Shown here: positions 1-6,286 of the stretch, in pieces
How positions within the stretch are numbered: the first letter of the stretch is position 1
Layout: every line of letters begins with the position of its first letter
NCBI GenBank assembly: GCA_013288575.1
Contig: JABDBO010000011.1
Coordinates: 1-20,259 of the forward strand
DNA from: Alphaproteobacteria bacterium
GTDB lineage: Bacteria; Pseudomonadota; Alphaproteobacteria; Rickettsiales; 21-14-0-20-44-7
Direction of reading: 5' to 3'
DNA length: 20,259 nucleotides
Made by a program: the position numbers and the translations under genes
The notes under the pieces: model-generated
Told to the model about the DNA's origin: nothing
Databases searched by the model: none
Seen by the model: only the letters and a program-made list of their open reading frames with translations

Positions 1-1
1 C

Positions 2-439
2 GATTATCTGGAGAAATCTCTGGAAATAAGAGCAAAAATTACCATGCGTGATCTTACTTTACGTCATCTTGACGGCGATGTTGATGATGAAGATTACCTT
101 GATAGAAAGGAAGTGATGGAAAAACTGGGAATTGACGGAAATGTGGTTGGAATTAAACCCCGGCTTTTAACTTTTAACATGCATCAGAATGCATTTATGA
201 TCAACGGTATTGACATGACAGTAGCAGACCCAAACGGCAAAACAAGTACCAAACCGCTACAAAATTGGCAGGCTTCATTTTTATCTTTGGTTCAGGATTT
301 TGCTGGAGAAGTAAAAATAATCGGTGAAGAAGAGCCAAAACAAAGCTATATATTGCTTACAAAAGCAAATAGCCGCGCTGCAAAATATCTTGATAATGCA
401 GCCAAAGAGCGGGAAACGCAAATTCAGGTGACAAAATAA
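2..439 (+). CDS. 3' end of an unrecognised protein (5' truncated by window)
   Basis: I do not recognise this protein. The frame is open from base 2, so the gene very probably begins outside the window. The ATG at 44 has no convincing ribosome binding site, and the codons before it read as normal protein (beginning DYLEKSLEIR). The visible 145 residues are soluble and charged, with an acidic stretch (DGDVDDEDYLD), a middle segment that could be beta-rich (KPRLLTFNMHQNAFMINGID), and a lysine/glutamate-rich tail. There is no membrane segment or signal peptide. It stops 24 bases before gatB on the same strand. It is not the C-terminus of GatA, so gatA is not next to gatB here. Confidence is high that it is coding and nil on function. 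Confidence 0.7.
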   Translation, partial: DYLEKSLEIRAKITMRDLTLRHLDGDVDDEDYLDRKEVMEKLGIDGNVVGIKPRLLTFNMHQNAFMINGIDMTVADPNGKTSTKPLQNWQASFLSLVQDFAGEVKIIGEEEPKQSYILLTKANSRAAKYLDNAAKERETQIQVTK

Positions 440-456
440 TTTTTTTCCATTATTCC
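428..456 (+). promoter_or_regulatory. Possible leaderless promoter of gatB
   Basis: GTGACA (428-433), a 17-base spacer and TATTCC (451-456), then 7 bases to the gatB ATG. The match to TTGACA/TATAAT is modest. I list it because the distance to the ATG (36 nt from the first base of the -35 box) equals that at better promoters in this window and because gatB has no Shine-Dalgarno sequence. It overlaps the end of the upstream gene. Confidence 0.25.
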
Positions 457-463
457 AGTTCCC

Positions 464-1906
464 ATGCAGACAGTAAAAGGCAAAACGGGTGATTGGGAAA
501 TTATTTTGGGCTTGGAAATCCATGCGCAGATTGCCAGCAAATCAAAATTATTTTCGGGCTCATCGGTGAAATTTGGCTCGGAGCCTAATTCTCAGGTGTC
601 ATTTGTTGATGCGGCGATGCCAGGCATGCTGCCAGTTATCAATGAATATTGCATTGAGCAGGCGGTGCGTACTGGGTTAGCGCTCAATGCTAAAATCAAT
701 TTATATTCAGTGTTTGACCGCAAGAATTATTTTTATGCTGATTTGCCGCAAGGGTACCAAATTTCGCAATATCTTGATCCGATTGTTGGCAAGGGCGAAA
801 TTGTGCTCGATATGCCGGAAGGCAAGAAAACTGTGGGAATTACACGCATTCACATGGAGCAAGATGCAGGAAAATCATTACATGATCAAAATCCGCGCTT
901 TTCTTATATTGATTTGAACCGTTCTGGCGTGGCCCTGATGGAAATTGTGACTGAGCCAGATATGCGCAGTTCTGAAGAAGCAGTAGAATTCATGAAAAAG
1001 CTGCGGACGATTTTGCGTTATATTGGTTCGTGCGATGCGGATATGGAAAAAGGCATGATGCGCTGTGACGCTAACGTTTCAGTGCGCAAACCTGGTGGCG
1101 AATTGGGCACGCGTTGTGAGATTAAAAACTTGAATTCTACGGGCAATATTAAACGCGCAATTGAATATGAAGCAGAGCGCCAAGTAGAAATTTTGGAAAG
1201 CGGCGGCAAAATTGGGCAGGAAACGCGGCTGTTTAATGCAGATTCTGGCACTACAGCAACTATGCGCACCAAGGAAGATGCGCATGATTACCGCTATTTC
1301 CCTGATCCGGATTTATTGCCGTTGGAAATCAGCCAAGAATATGTTGATAAAATAAAAGCATCACTGCCGGAATTGCCGGATGCGAAAAAAGAGCGTTATA
1401 AAGCGCTTGGTTTGAGTGATTATGATGCGGGCGTTTTGGTGGCCGAGCAGGAAACTACGGCTTATTTTGATGAGGCAGCCAAAGGGCGTGACGCAAAATT
1501 AGTTTCAAACTGGCTGACAGTTGAGTTGTTTGGGCGGTTGAATAAGGTTGAGAAGCCAATTACTGAATCACCGGTTTCGGCAAAGCAGTTGGGTGAATTG
1601 GTAGGATTAATCCAGGATAACACAATTTCTGGAAAAATCGCCAAAGACGTATTTGAGATTATGTTTGAAACCGGCCGTAATGCTGGCGAAATTGTTGAGG
1701 AAAAAGGTTGGAAACAAGTAACCGACACTGGCGCGATTGAGAAAATTGTTGATGAAGTGATTGCGGCTAACCCTGATAAAGTGGCGGATTATAAAGGCGG
1801 CAAAGATAAATTATTCGGTTTCTTCGTTGGCCAGGTACTCAAAAACTCTGGCGGAAAAGCCAACCCGGTGATTGTAAATGAGCTTTTAAAGAAAAAATTA
1901 TCATAG
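464..1906 (+). CDS. gatB: Aspartyl/glutamyl-tRNA(Asn/Gln) amidotransferase subunit B
   Basis: GatB is the kinase and tRNA-binding subunit of the GatCAB complex in the cytoplasm. It activates misacylated Glu-tRNA(Gln) and, in many bacteria, Asp-tRNA(Asn) with ATP so that ammonia from GatA can amidate it. The 480 residues match the usual full length. Visible hallmarks are GLEIHAQ (16-22), SGVALMEIVTEPD (154-166), the family signature MRTKEDAHDYRYFPDPDL (267-284), and the C-terminal tRNA-binding helical domain ending in KLFGFFVGQVLKNSGGKANP. The ATG at 464 is the natural start for the conserved N-terminus (GDWEIILGLE), but no Shine-Dalgarno sequence precedes it. gatA and gatC are not in the window. 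The presence of gatB suggests that glutamine, and perhaps asparagine, are charged indirectly, as in most alphaproteobacteria. Confidence 0.98.
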   Translation: MQTVKGKTGDWEIILGLEIHAQIASKSKLFSGSSVKFGSEPNSQVSFVDAAMPGMLPVINEYCIEQAVRTGLALNAKINLYSVFDRKNYFYADLPQGYQISQYLDPIVGKGEIVLDMPEGKKTVGITRIHMEQDAGKSLHDQNPRFSYIDLNRSGVALMEIVTEPDMRSSEEAVEFMKKLRTILRYIGSCDADMEKGMMRCDANVSVRKPGGELGTRCEIKNLNSTGNIKRAIEYEAERQVEILESGGKIGQETRLFNADSGTTATMRTKEDAHDYRYFPDPDLLPLEISQEYVDKIKASLPELPDAKKERYKALGLSDYDAGVLVAEQETTAYFDEAAKGRDAKLVSNWLTVELFGRLNKVEKPITESPVSAKQLGELVGLIQDNTISGKIAKDVFEIMFETGRNAGEIVEEKGWKQVTDTGAIEKIVDEVIAANPDKVADYKGGKDKLFGFFVGQVLKNSGGKANPVIVNELLKKKLS

Positions 1907-1910
1907 CGTA

Positions 1911-1940
1911 TTGACTTATAATTATTTCTGGCTCTATAAC
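1911..1940 (+). promoter_or_regulatory. Sigma70-type promoter of ihfA
   Basis: TTGACT (1911-1916), an 18-base spacer and TATAAC (1935-1940), each matching the consensus at five of six bases. Transcription would start near 1947 and give a leader of about 40 nt that carries the AGGAG at 1976-1980. A 12-base perfect palindrome, AATATTAATATT (1950-1961), lies just after the likely start point. Confidence 0.55.
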
Positions 1941-1975
1941 AATTGCACCAATATTAATATTAAGAATTGCAGTAT

Positions 1976-1980
1976 AGGAG
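1976..1980 (+). promoter_or_regulatory. Shine-Dalgarno site of ihfA
   Basis: AGGAG ending 6 bases before the ATG at 1987. It is one of only two strong ribosome binding sites I see in the window, which makes the gene unlike most of its neighbours. Confidence 0.75.
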
Positions 1981-1986
1981 AATATA

Positions 1987-2289
1987 ATGACTGAAAAAAC
2001 ACTCACCCGCGCAGATTTAAGCACTAGAATCAACAAAAAGCTTGGCATTTCACAAACTGAAGCTGCTGCTGTTGTTGATGGTATTTTAGAAGAACTTTCA
2101 GCAACTTTGAAAACTGAAGATGAAGTGAAGCTTTCAGGCTTCGGCAATTTCATCGTTCATAAAAAGAAAGAGCGTACTGGCCGCAACCCGAAAACTGGCA
2201 AAACCGCTAAAATCAGCGCGCGCAAGTCAGTTTCTTTCCACCCTTCGCAAATGCTCAAAAAAGCTGTGAACGAAGGCCAGGCAAGCTAG
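1987..2289 (+). CDS. ihfA: Integration host factor subunit alpha
   Basis: This is a 100-residue DNA-bending protein of the HU/IHF family, of standard length. The N-terminal half is the helical dimerisation region. GFGNF (51-55) is the family core. GRNPKTG (65-71) is the tip of the beta arm, with the intercalating proline at 68. ISARKSVSFHPSQMLKKAVN is the C-terminal IHF-type ending. I call it IhfA rather than HU or IhfB because of the TLTRADL start, the 100-residue length, and the MerR-like gene that follows, an order common in alphaproteobacteria. IHF works as an alpha/beta heterodimer that bends DNA sharply in transcription, replication and recombination; ihfB is not in the window. It has its own promoter and a clear AGGAG. 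fabH and plsX, which often precede this pair, are absent; gatB occupies that place. Confidence 0.93.
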   Translation: MTEKTLTRADLSTRINKKLGISQTEAAAVVDGILEELSATLKTEDEVKLSGFGNFIVHKKKERTGRNPKTGKTAKISARKSVSFHPSQMLKKAVNEGQAS

Positions 2290-2314
2290 TTAGCCGCAAT
2301 TCTCAAGCATAATT

Positions 2315-2342
2315 TTGACATTAATTCAAAGTAATGTAATTT
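2315..2342 (+). promoter_or_regulatory. Likely leaderless promoter of the MerR-like gene
   Basis: A perfect TTGACA (2315-2320), 16 bases, then a weak TAATTT (2337-2342) followed by 7 bases and the ATG at 2350. The perfect -35 box and its 35-nt distance to the ATG favour this start over the in-frame TTG at 2341, which would lie inside the -10 box. Confidence 0.4.
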
Positions 2343-2349
2343 GAAGTTA

Positions 2350-2733
2350 ATGTCTGATTTCAGAACAATTGGTGAAGTTTCAAAACTTCTCAATCTGCCG
2401 CAGCATGTTCTGCGGTTCTGGGAAACTCAGTTTGTTCAAATAAAACCTATACAAAGACGCGGCGGAAGACGATTCTACAGCCAGAAAGATATTGAAATCC
2501 TTGAACGGGTGCAAAATCTGCTTTATGTTAATTCTTATACTATTAAAGGCGCCAAAAAAGCTCTGAATCAGAATTTTATTCCAACCAGTGATGACGAAAT
2601 GAGAAAGAAAAAAGATGACCGGCAGATAGATATTTTTGAAGCCATTAACAAACCAACTGCTGATGAAAAACCGGCGCTGCAAAAGATTCTGGAAACTTTG
2701 AAGGAAATAGAAAAACTGCTGCAGAATTCCTAG
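2350..2733 (+). CDS. MerR-family transcriptional regulator
   Basis: This is a 127-residue cytoplasmic DNA-binding protein. The N-terminal winged helix-turn-helix is clear: FRTIGEVSKLLNLP is the first helix pair (4-17), LRFWETQF follows at 21-28, and RRGGRRFYSQKD forms the wing (36-47), then a long helix (IEILERVQNLLYVNSYTIKGAKKAL). The C-terminal part is short, charged and probably a helical dimerisation arm. There is no metal-binding cysteine pair, so it is not a classical MerR/CueR metal sensor. It resembles the small MerR-like proteins that follow ihfA in many alphaproteobacteria, whose targets I do not know. I start at ATG 2350; a TTG at 2341 would add three residues (MKL). The TAG stop overlaps the TAG of the convergent gene in one CTAG. 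Confidence 0.88.
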   Translation: MSDFRTIGEVSKLLNLPQHVLRFWETQFVQIKPIQRRGGRRFYSQKDIEILERVQNLLYVNSYTIKGAKKALNQNFIPTSDDEMRKKKDDRQIDIFEAINKPTADEKPALQKILETLKEIEKLLQNS

Positions 2734-3065
2734 TTATCATCAATGTGGAACACATGCATTACGCGGTGCATTATCGGCGCGAACAACAGGCCCATTGAGG
2801 CTAAAATCACTAGCCCGCAATAAATTGCGTAAATGCCGGAGAATAATTTTCCGTTGAAGGTTTTGACTGTGCCTACCTCGCCCATTCCGCCGAGGATTTG
2901 CGCAGCGTTGTGGAAGGAATCAATCCATTCCATGTTTTCGAAATAATGGTAGCCCCACATACCGATGCCGAGTGAAAGCAGAATTACGGCAAAAATTATG
3001 GCGATGCATTTGAACAGGGTTTTAAGGAAAACTTTGTGCGTGAAATTGCTTTTTGGTTTTTTCAT
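2730..3065 (-). CDS. Small two-helix membrane protein, ion-channel-pore-like
   Basis: These 111 residues start with a basic tail, then a membrane helix (about 18-38), a re-entrant-looking segment FHNAAQILGGMGEVGTVKTF (51-70), a second helix (about 74-97), and a histidine-rich cytoplasmic end (MHRVMHVFHIDDN). The order helix, short pore helix plus glycine-rich loop, 'T..GKLFSGIYAIYCGL', helix is the layout of a two-TM potassium channel subunit, but the filter TVGYGD is replaced by GGMGEV. This likeness is my inference; family members are often simply hypothetical. It overlaps the end of ygfZ by ATGA, so it is very likely translated with it. Its TAG shares a CTAG with the stop of the convergent MerR-like gene. 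Confidence 0.82.
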   Translation of the reverse strand: MKKPKSNFTHKVFLKTLFKCIAIIFAVILLSLGIGMWGYHYFENMEWIDSFHNAAQILGGMGEVGTVKTFNGKLFSGIYAIYCGLVILASMGLLFAPIMHRVMHVFHIDDN

Positions 3066-3826
3066 TTCAATATTTCCGTGAGCTGAATTTTATTTTGGCC
3101 GCAGATAAATTCTCCGCCCGCCTCTACCGCTTCAATATCACATTGGGCAAGCCCGGCATTGCCGATGGAACTGCGCATTTCACCAATAGTTTTGCCATTT
3201 ACGATGATAGGCGTACCAAAACTTTCAAGCGCGTGCTCACCGCTCGCACGGTATAATTTTTTGCTCACATTGCCCTTATATTTTGTGCGCGCAACAACTT
3301 CCTGGCCAACATAACAGCCTTTGTTAAAATCGACGCCGTTTAATTCCTCAAAGTTATTTTGCATAATGAATGATTTATCGGGAATTAAATCTGCACTATC
3401 TGGAACACCGAGCGTTATGCGCAAACGTTCATATTCATCCATATCGCCGTTTTGTTTCAAATTTTCGGTAGTAAGAAAACGATGGCCAAGTTCAGCGCGG
3501 CGCGGATCTACCAGACCTTTATGTGGATCACTGTAGATTTTGAATTCGGGTGCTAGCGCAATTTCGACTTTTGAGCGGAGCTTATAGATTGAGAGTTTTT
3601 TTATCAGATCTGCCGCGCGGATAGTTGCAACATCGAGATAAATTGCATCATTTTGCTTATATAGAAAAAAGTCAAACAGATATTTTCCCTGCGCAGTTAA
3701 TATTGCCGCATAGAGCGCAATTTGCTCGGATAATTTATTTATATCGTTGGTGATTAAACCTTGCAGAAACTCAGCGCGGTCATCGCCGGTTACTTTTATC
3801 ACGCTGCGGTTGGTGAGAAGGATCAT
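3062..3826 (-). CDS. ygfZ: Folate-binding protein YgfZ (IBA57 family)
   Basis: The 254 residues match the GcvT-like folate-binding family that helps assemble or repair certain Fe-S enzymes such as MiaB-type radical SAM proteins; the mitochondrial relative is IBA57. The family signature is KGCYVGQEV (169-177) with the invariant cysteine at 171. The N-terminus (LLTNRSVIKVTGDDRAEFLQGLITNDI) is the usual start of the fold. The protein is somewhat shorter than E. coli YgfZ, as is normal in alphaproteobacteria. A TTGACG box lies 34 nt before the ATG and no Shine-Dalgarno is seen, so the mRNA may be leaderless. The downstream membrane protein overlaps it by four bases (ATGA). Confidence 0.93.
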   Translation of the reverse strand: MILLTNRSVIKVTGDDRAEFLQGLITNDINKLSEQIALYAAILTAQGKYLFDFFLYKQNDAIYLDVATIRAADLIKKLSIYKLRSKVEIALAPEFKIYSDPHKGLVDPRRAELGHRFLTTENLKQNGDMDEYERLRITLGVPDSADLIPDKSFIMQNNFEELNGVDFNKGCYVGQEVVARTKYKGNVSKKLYRASGEHALESFGTPIIVNGKTIGEMRSSIGNAGLAQCDIEAVEAGGEFICGQNKIQLTEILK

Positions 3827-3832
3827 ATTTAT

Positions 3833-3860
3833 AGCTTAATACAAGCTGCGCTGCCGTCAA
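3833..3860 (-). promoter_or_regulatory. Likely leaderless promoter of ygfZ
   Basis: On the minus strand TTGACG (3860-3855), 16 bases, then TAAGCT (3838-3833, weak), followed by 6 bases and the ATG at 3826. The -35 match is five of six; the -10 is poor. Confidence 0.38.
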
Positions 3861-3882
3861 ATCAATTGTGTGAACCGAACGC

Positions 3883-3897
3883 GGCGCGTTGCGCGCC
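3883..3897 (-). terminator. GC-rich hairpin downstream of a small unknown gene
   Basis: GGCGCG-TTG-CGCGCC is a perfect 6-bp all-GC stem with a 3-base loop, 15 bases past the stop of the gene ending at 3913. On the minus strand no T-run follows, so it is not a textbook intrinsic terminator. On the plus strand it is followed by TTCTTT, but no plus-strand gene enters it. Termination or 3'-end protection are both possible. Confidence 0.35.
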
Positions 3898-3912
3898 TTC
3901 TTTAATTAAAAT

Positions 3913-4245
3913 TTAGTGCAACGAACCAGCGTTGACTTCATCAATTTCGATGATGTCATCTTCAATATAACCTTGTGCAGAAAGGCTGCTGATAAGTTCA
4001 GATGCCAGCGATTTTGCAACGATAGGATTTAAGAATTGCATCTTTTTTTGCTTACCATTGTTATCGGTAAATTTAATATAAAAACCATCTTCACCAGCTG
4101 TAATATTAAAGCTGGCGACTTTTTCAACTTCTTCCGCAGTTGTTGCTTCCGCATTTTTCAATGTGCTTAAAAGTTCAGCTTCGGTAAGCTGCGGCTTCAT
4201 TGATTCAAGAAGAAATTCGTATTCGAAAAGTTTTTTAGTATCCAT
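3913..4245 (-). CDS. Small soluble protein of unknown function
   Basis: I do not recognise this 110-residue protein. It begins MDTKKLFEYEFLLESMKPQLTE, is acidic and soluble, and has a predicted helix-rich first half, a central strand-like segment (DGFYIKFTDNNGKQKKMQFLN) and an acidic tail (IEDDIIEIDEVNAGSLH). There are no cysteines, membrane segments or repeats. I prefer the ATG at 4245 to an in-frame TTG at 4284 because a TTGAAT / N17 / TACATT promoter sits exactly 35 nt before the ATG, and the TTG start would overlap that -35 box and the hairpin at the end of murJ. It follows murJ but has its own promoter, so a link to murein is not implied. Confidence 0.7.
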   Translation of the reverse strand: MDTKKLFEYEFLLESMKPQLTEAELLSTLKNAEATTAEEVEKVASFNITAGEDGFYIKFTDNNGKQKKMQFLNPIVAKSLASELISSLSAQGYIEDDIIEIDEVNAGSLH

Positions 4246-4251
4246 GTAATT

Positions 4252-4280
4252 AATGTAATACTTTGCTCGTAAGAATTCAA
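4252..4280 (-). promoter_or_regulatory. Likely leaderless promoter of the 110-residue protein
   Basis: On the minus strand TTGAAT (4280-4275), 17 bases, TACATT (4257-4252), then 6 bases to the ATG at 4245. Four of six bases match in each box, and spacing and distance to the ATG are optimal for a leaderless start. It begins directly after the hairpin that ends murJ. Confidence 0.4.
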
Positions 4281-4282
4281 TC

Positions 4283-4306
4283 AAAAACGTAACTAGCGAC
4301 GTTTTT
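4283..4306 (-). terminator. Possible intrinsic terminator of murJ
   Basis: AAAAACGT (4283-4290) and ACGTTTTT (4299-4306) form an 8-bp stem around an 8-base loop that contains the murJ TAG stop. On the minus strand the right side ends in five T. The stem is weak, with only two GC pairs. It sits immediately before the promoter of the next gene, which fits a transcription boundary. Confidence 0.35.
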
Positions 4307-5822
4307 TGAGCATTTGTAATATTTCTGTAATTTTAAATGCACCTAAAATCGATGCAATTACAATAAATATTATTCCACCAAGCATTACAGTTGCCGCAAG
4401 TGCATATAATACATCAGTTTTTTGTGTAAGCCATGAATATGAATAAGCCACCACTAAAGCCATAACTAACGAAGAAATAAGGATTTTTACAGCATTAAAT
4501 ATGGTTTTTTTATGAAAAATAAAAACGCCGCGCTGGTTCAAAATAAACCATAGTAAAAACGCATTTATCCAGGCTGATACGCTAGTTGAAATTGCCAAAC
4601 CGACATGATTGAAATGAAAACCATAGACGAGTGTGAAACTTGTCGCGAGGTTGATAAAAATTCCAAACACAGCAATTTTTGCCGGAGTTTTTGTATCTTC
4701 ATGCGAATAAAAACCTGGTGTGAAAATTTTTATCAGCACAAATGCGGGGATGCCGAGTGAATATGCGATGAGTGCATTTGTTACCTGAGTGGTATCATCT
4801 GCCGTGAATTTTCCGCGTTCGAATAACACCTGAACTATAGGATGCGCAATCGCCGCCAATGCAAATGCGGCGGGCACAGCGAAGAACCAAGCGAATTCGA
4901 AACCTTTATTTTGCATGGTGTTGGCTTCATCCGTTTTGTTCTCGCGCAGCAATTGCGAAAGCATTGGTAATAATGCCGTGCCGATTGCGGTGCCGATAAT
5001 AGCTAGTGGTAATTGGCTTAAGCGATCGGCGAAATATAAGTATGAAACCGAACCGTCGCTGATATATGAGGCCATTTGTGTGTTGATGAGAACATTTATT
5101 TGCAACACCCCTGCCCCTAATGCGACAGGTAACATGCGCTTGAGCAATGTTTTTATTTCCGGCGTAATTTCCGGGCGGTTTATTTTTAGTGAAAAGCCAG
5201 CTTTTCGACATGCCCACCACAACCAGATGAATTGCACCACACCGCTTGCCAAAACACCCCAGCTTAATGCATGCGCCGGAGTTTGGGTATATTTGGAAAG
5301 GCCAAGCATGAAAGCTATCATGGTCAAATTCATCAATACCGGCGCGAATGCGGCAGCGGAAAATCTGTGCAAAGAATTGAGTACTCCGCCTTGTAATGAT
5401 ACCAACGAGATGAAAATGAGATATGGAAAAGTGATGCGGGTCAGCATAACTGTGATATTAAATTTTTCAGGGTCAGCTTTAAAACCGGAAGCAAGAAGCC
5501 ATACCAGGCCGGGCATGAATATTTGTGCAACCGCGGTTAAACCAACCAGCCAGGTTAGAAGCACAGAATAAACCTGCTCGGCGAATTCTTTAGCTTTTTC
5601 CGGTTCCTTTAATTTGGCAAACATCGGTACGAAAGCCGAGTTGAAAGCACCTTCAGCAAATAATGAACGGAACAGGTTAGGCAGGCGAAAAGCGACGAAA
5701 AACGCATCCGATAAGGCACCAGCACCTAAGATTTTGGCAACTAATGATTCGCGCACATAACCGGCAACACGAGACAAAAACGTCAAAAACCCGATTTTTG
5801 ATGATGATTTTAATAGTGACAT
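4293..5822 (-). CDS. murJ: Lipid II flippase MurJ
   Basis: MurJ flips the lipid-linked cell wall precursor lipid II across the inner membrane. The 509-residue product has the usual size and about 14 hydrophobic helices. The N-terminal signature is clear: FLSRVAGYVRESLVAKILGAG, then SDAFFVAFRLPNLFRSLFAEGAF and FVPMF. The basic C-terminus ends KKRR. The start at ATG 5822 (MSLLKSSSKIG) matches the family, and a TATAAC box ends 6 bases before it; an upstream in-frame TTG at 5840 would place the start ahead of that box. There is no Shine-Dalgarno. The gene is transcribed away from the tRNA pair, with a 161-base divergent spacer. Confidence 0.96.
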   Translation of the reverse strand: MSLLKSSSKIGFLTFLSRVAGYVRESLVAKILGAGALSDAFFVAFRLPNLFRSLFAEGAFNSAFVPMFAKLKEPEKAKEFAEQVYSVLLTWLVGLTAVAQIFMPGLVWLLASGFKADPEKFNITVMLTRITFPYLIFISLVSLQGGVLNSLHRFSAAAFAPVLMNLTMIAFMLGLSKYTQTPAHALSWGVLASGVVQFIWLWWACRKAGFSLKINRPEITPEIKTLLKRMLPVALGAGVLQINVLINTQMASYISDGSVSYLYFADRLSQLPLAIIGTAIGTALLPMLSQLLRENKTDEANTMQNKGFEFAWFFAVPAAFALAAIAHPIVQVLFERGKFTADDTTQVTNALIAYSLGIPAFVLIKIFTPGFYSHEDTKTPAKIAVFGIFINLATSFTLVYGFHFNHVGLAISTSVSAWINAFLLWFILNQRGVFIFHKKTIFNAVKILISSLVMALVVAYSYSWLTQKTDVLYALAATVMLGGIIFIVIASILGAFKITEILQMLKKRR

Positions 5823-5828
5823 TCGCCC

Positions 5829-5834
5829 GTTATA
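5829..5834 (-). promoter_or_regulatory. -10 box of murJ (leaderless geometry)
   Basis: TATAAC on the minus strand (5834-5829), five of six matches, ending 6 bases before the ATG. The -35 position (CTGTAT) is poor, so the call rests on the -10 and on its position. Confidence 0.38.
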
Positions 5835-5942
5835 GGCCAATTTTTGGCTTTATACAGGTAATTTTAAAATATCACTTGATTTTGGAGCTATTTTTTACCA
5901 TAAACGCTTTCCGGTCGTCAGACTTTGGACGTTGGGTATCAG

Positions 5943-5948
5943 TATAAT
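5943..5948 (+). promoter_or_regulatory. -10 box of the tRNA-Ile/tRNA-Ala unit
   Basis: A perfect TATAAT 35 bases before tRNA-Ile, which would start transcription near 5955. The -35 is unclear: TCAGAC at 5918-5923 gives a 19-base spacer, and TTGGAC at 5925-5930 is too close. The rest of the 5823-5983 spacer shows no other signal. Confidence 0.42.
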
Positions 5949-5983
5949 CTGAAACCTGGCAACTGAAGATTGAGGTCTAAAGT

Positions 5984-6060
5984 GGGTTCGTAGCTCAGTT
6001 GGTTAGAGCACCGCTCTGATAAGGCGGGGGTCGATAGTTCAACTCTATCCGGACCCACCA
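5984..6060 (+). tRNA. tRNA-Ile (anticodon GAT)
   Basis: The cloverleaf can be drawn directly. The acceptor stem is GGGTTCG with CGGACCC. The anticodon stem is CCGCT/GGCGG around CTGATAA, with GAT at 6018-6020. The T stem is GATAG/CTATC with the loop TTCAACT, and CCA is encoded at the 3' end. It is 77 nt long. It reads AUC and AUU. In most bacteria this gene lies between 16S and 23S rRNA; here murJ is upstream and no rRNA is present. Confidence 0.97.
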
Positions 6061-6062
6061 TT

Positions 6063-6129
6063 TAGAACGTTAGAACTTAGAATTTAGAAAGCTAGAAAAA
6101 TAAGTTGCTTTTTTTATTCTAAGTTCTAA
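6063..6129 (+). repeat. TAGAA direct repeats and 14-bp inverted repeat between two tRNAs
   Basis: TAGAA occurs at 6063, 6071, 6078, 6085 and 6093, with steps of 8, 7, 7 and 8 bases. The segment 6070-6083 is a perfect inverted copy of 6116-6129 (14 bp), enclosing a 32-base loop with a run of seven T. In the tRNA transcript this could fold into a long AU-rich stem between the two tRNAs, perhaps a processing structure. The T-run is inside the loop, not after the stem, so it is not a standard terminator. Confidence 0.75.
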
Positions 6130-6155
6130 GTTCCGTGTTCTTAATTTCTACCTGT

Positions 6156-6231
<76 letters not shown>

Positions 6232-6251
6232 TTAATTTTCATTAATATATC

Positions 6252-6283
6252 TTGCTTTAGCAGGCCAAGTAATCTAGTTTTAA
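6252..6283 (+). promoter_or_regulatory. Weak candidate promoter of the 424-residue unknown gene
   Basis: TTGCTT (6252-6257) begins 35 nt before the ATG. The -10 is ambiguous, either TAGTTT (6275-6280) or TTTAAA (6278-6283). I list it for the repeated spacing to the ATG and because there is no Shine-Dalgarno. Read-through from the tRNA unit is the alternative. Confidence 0.22.
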
Positions 6284-6286
6284 ACT

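Noticed and set aside
1..439. Upstream partial gene as gatA
   Set aside because: The residues lack any amidase signature and the C-terminal sequence does not resemble GatA.
4915..5571. Long open frame on the plus strand, 218 codons
   Set aside because: It is antisense to murJ, whose conserved motifs and helices are clear; the plus-strand product has no recognisable features and no start signal.
5823..5840. MurJ start at TTG 5840
   Set aside because: It lies upstream of the TATAAC at 5829-5834, and the family begins at MSLL; ATG 5822 is better.
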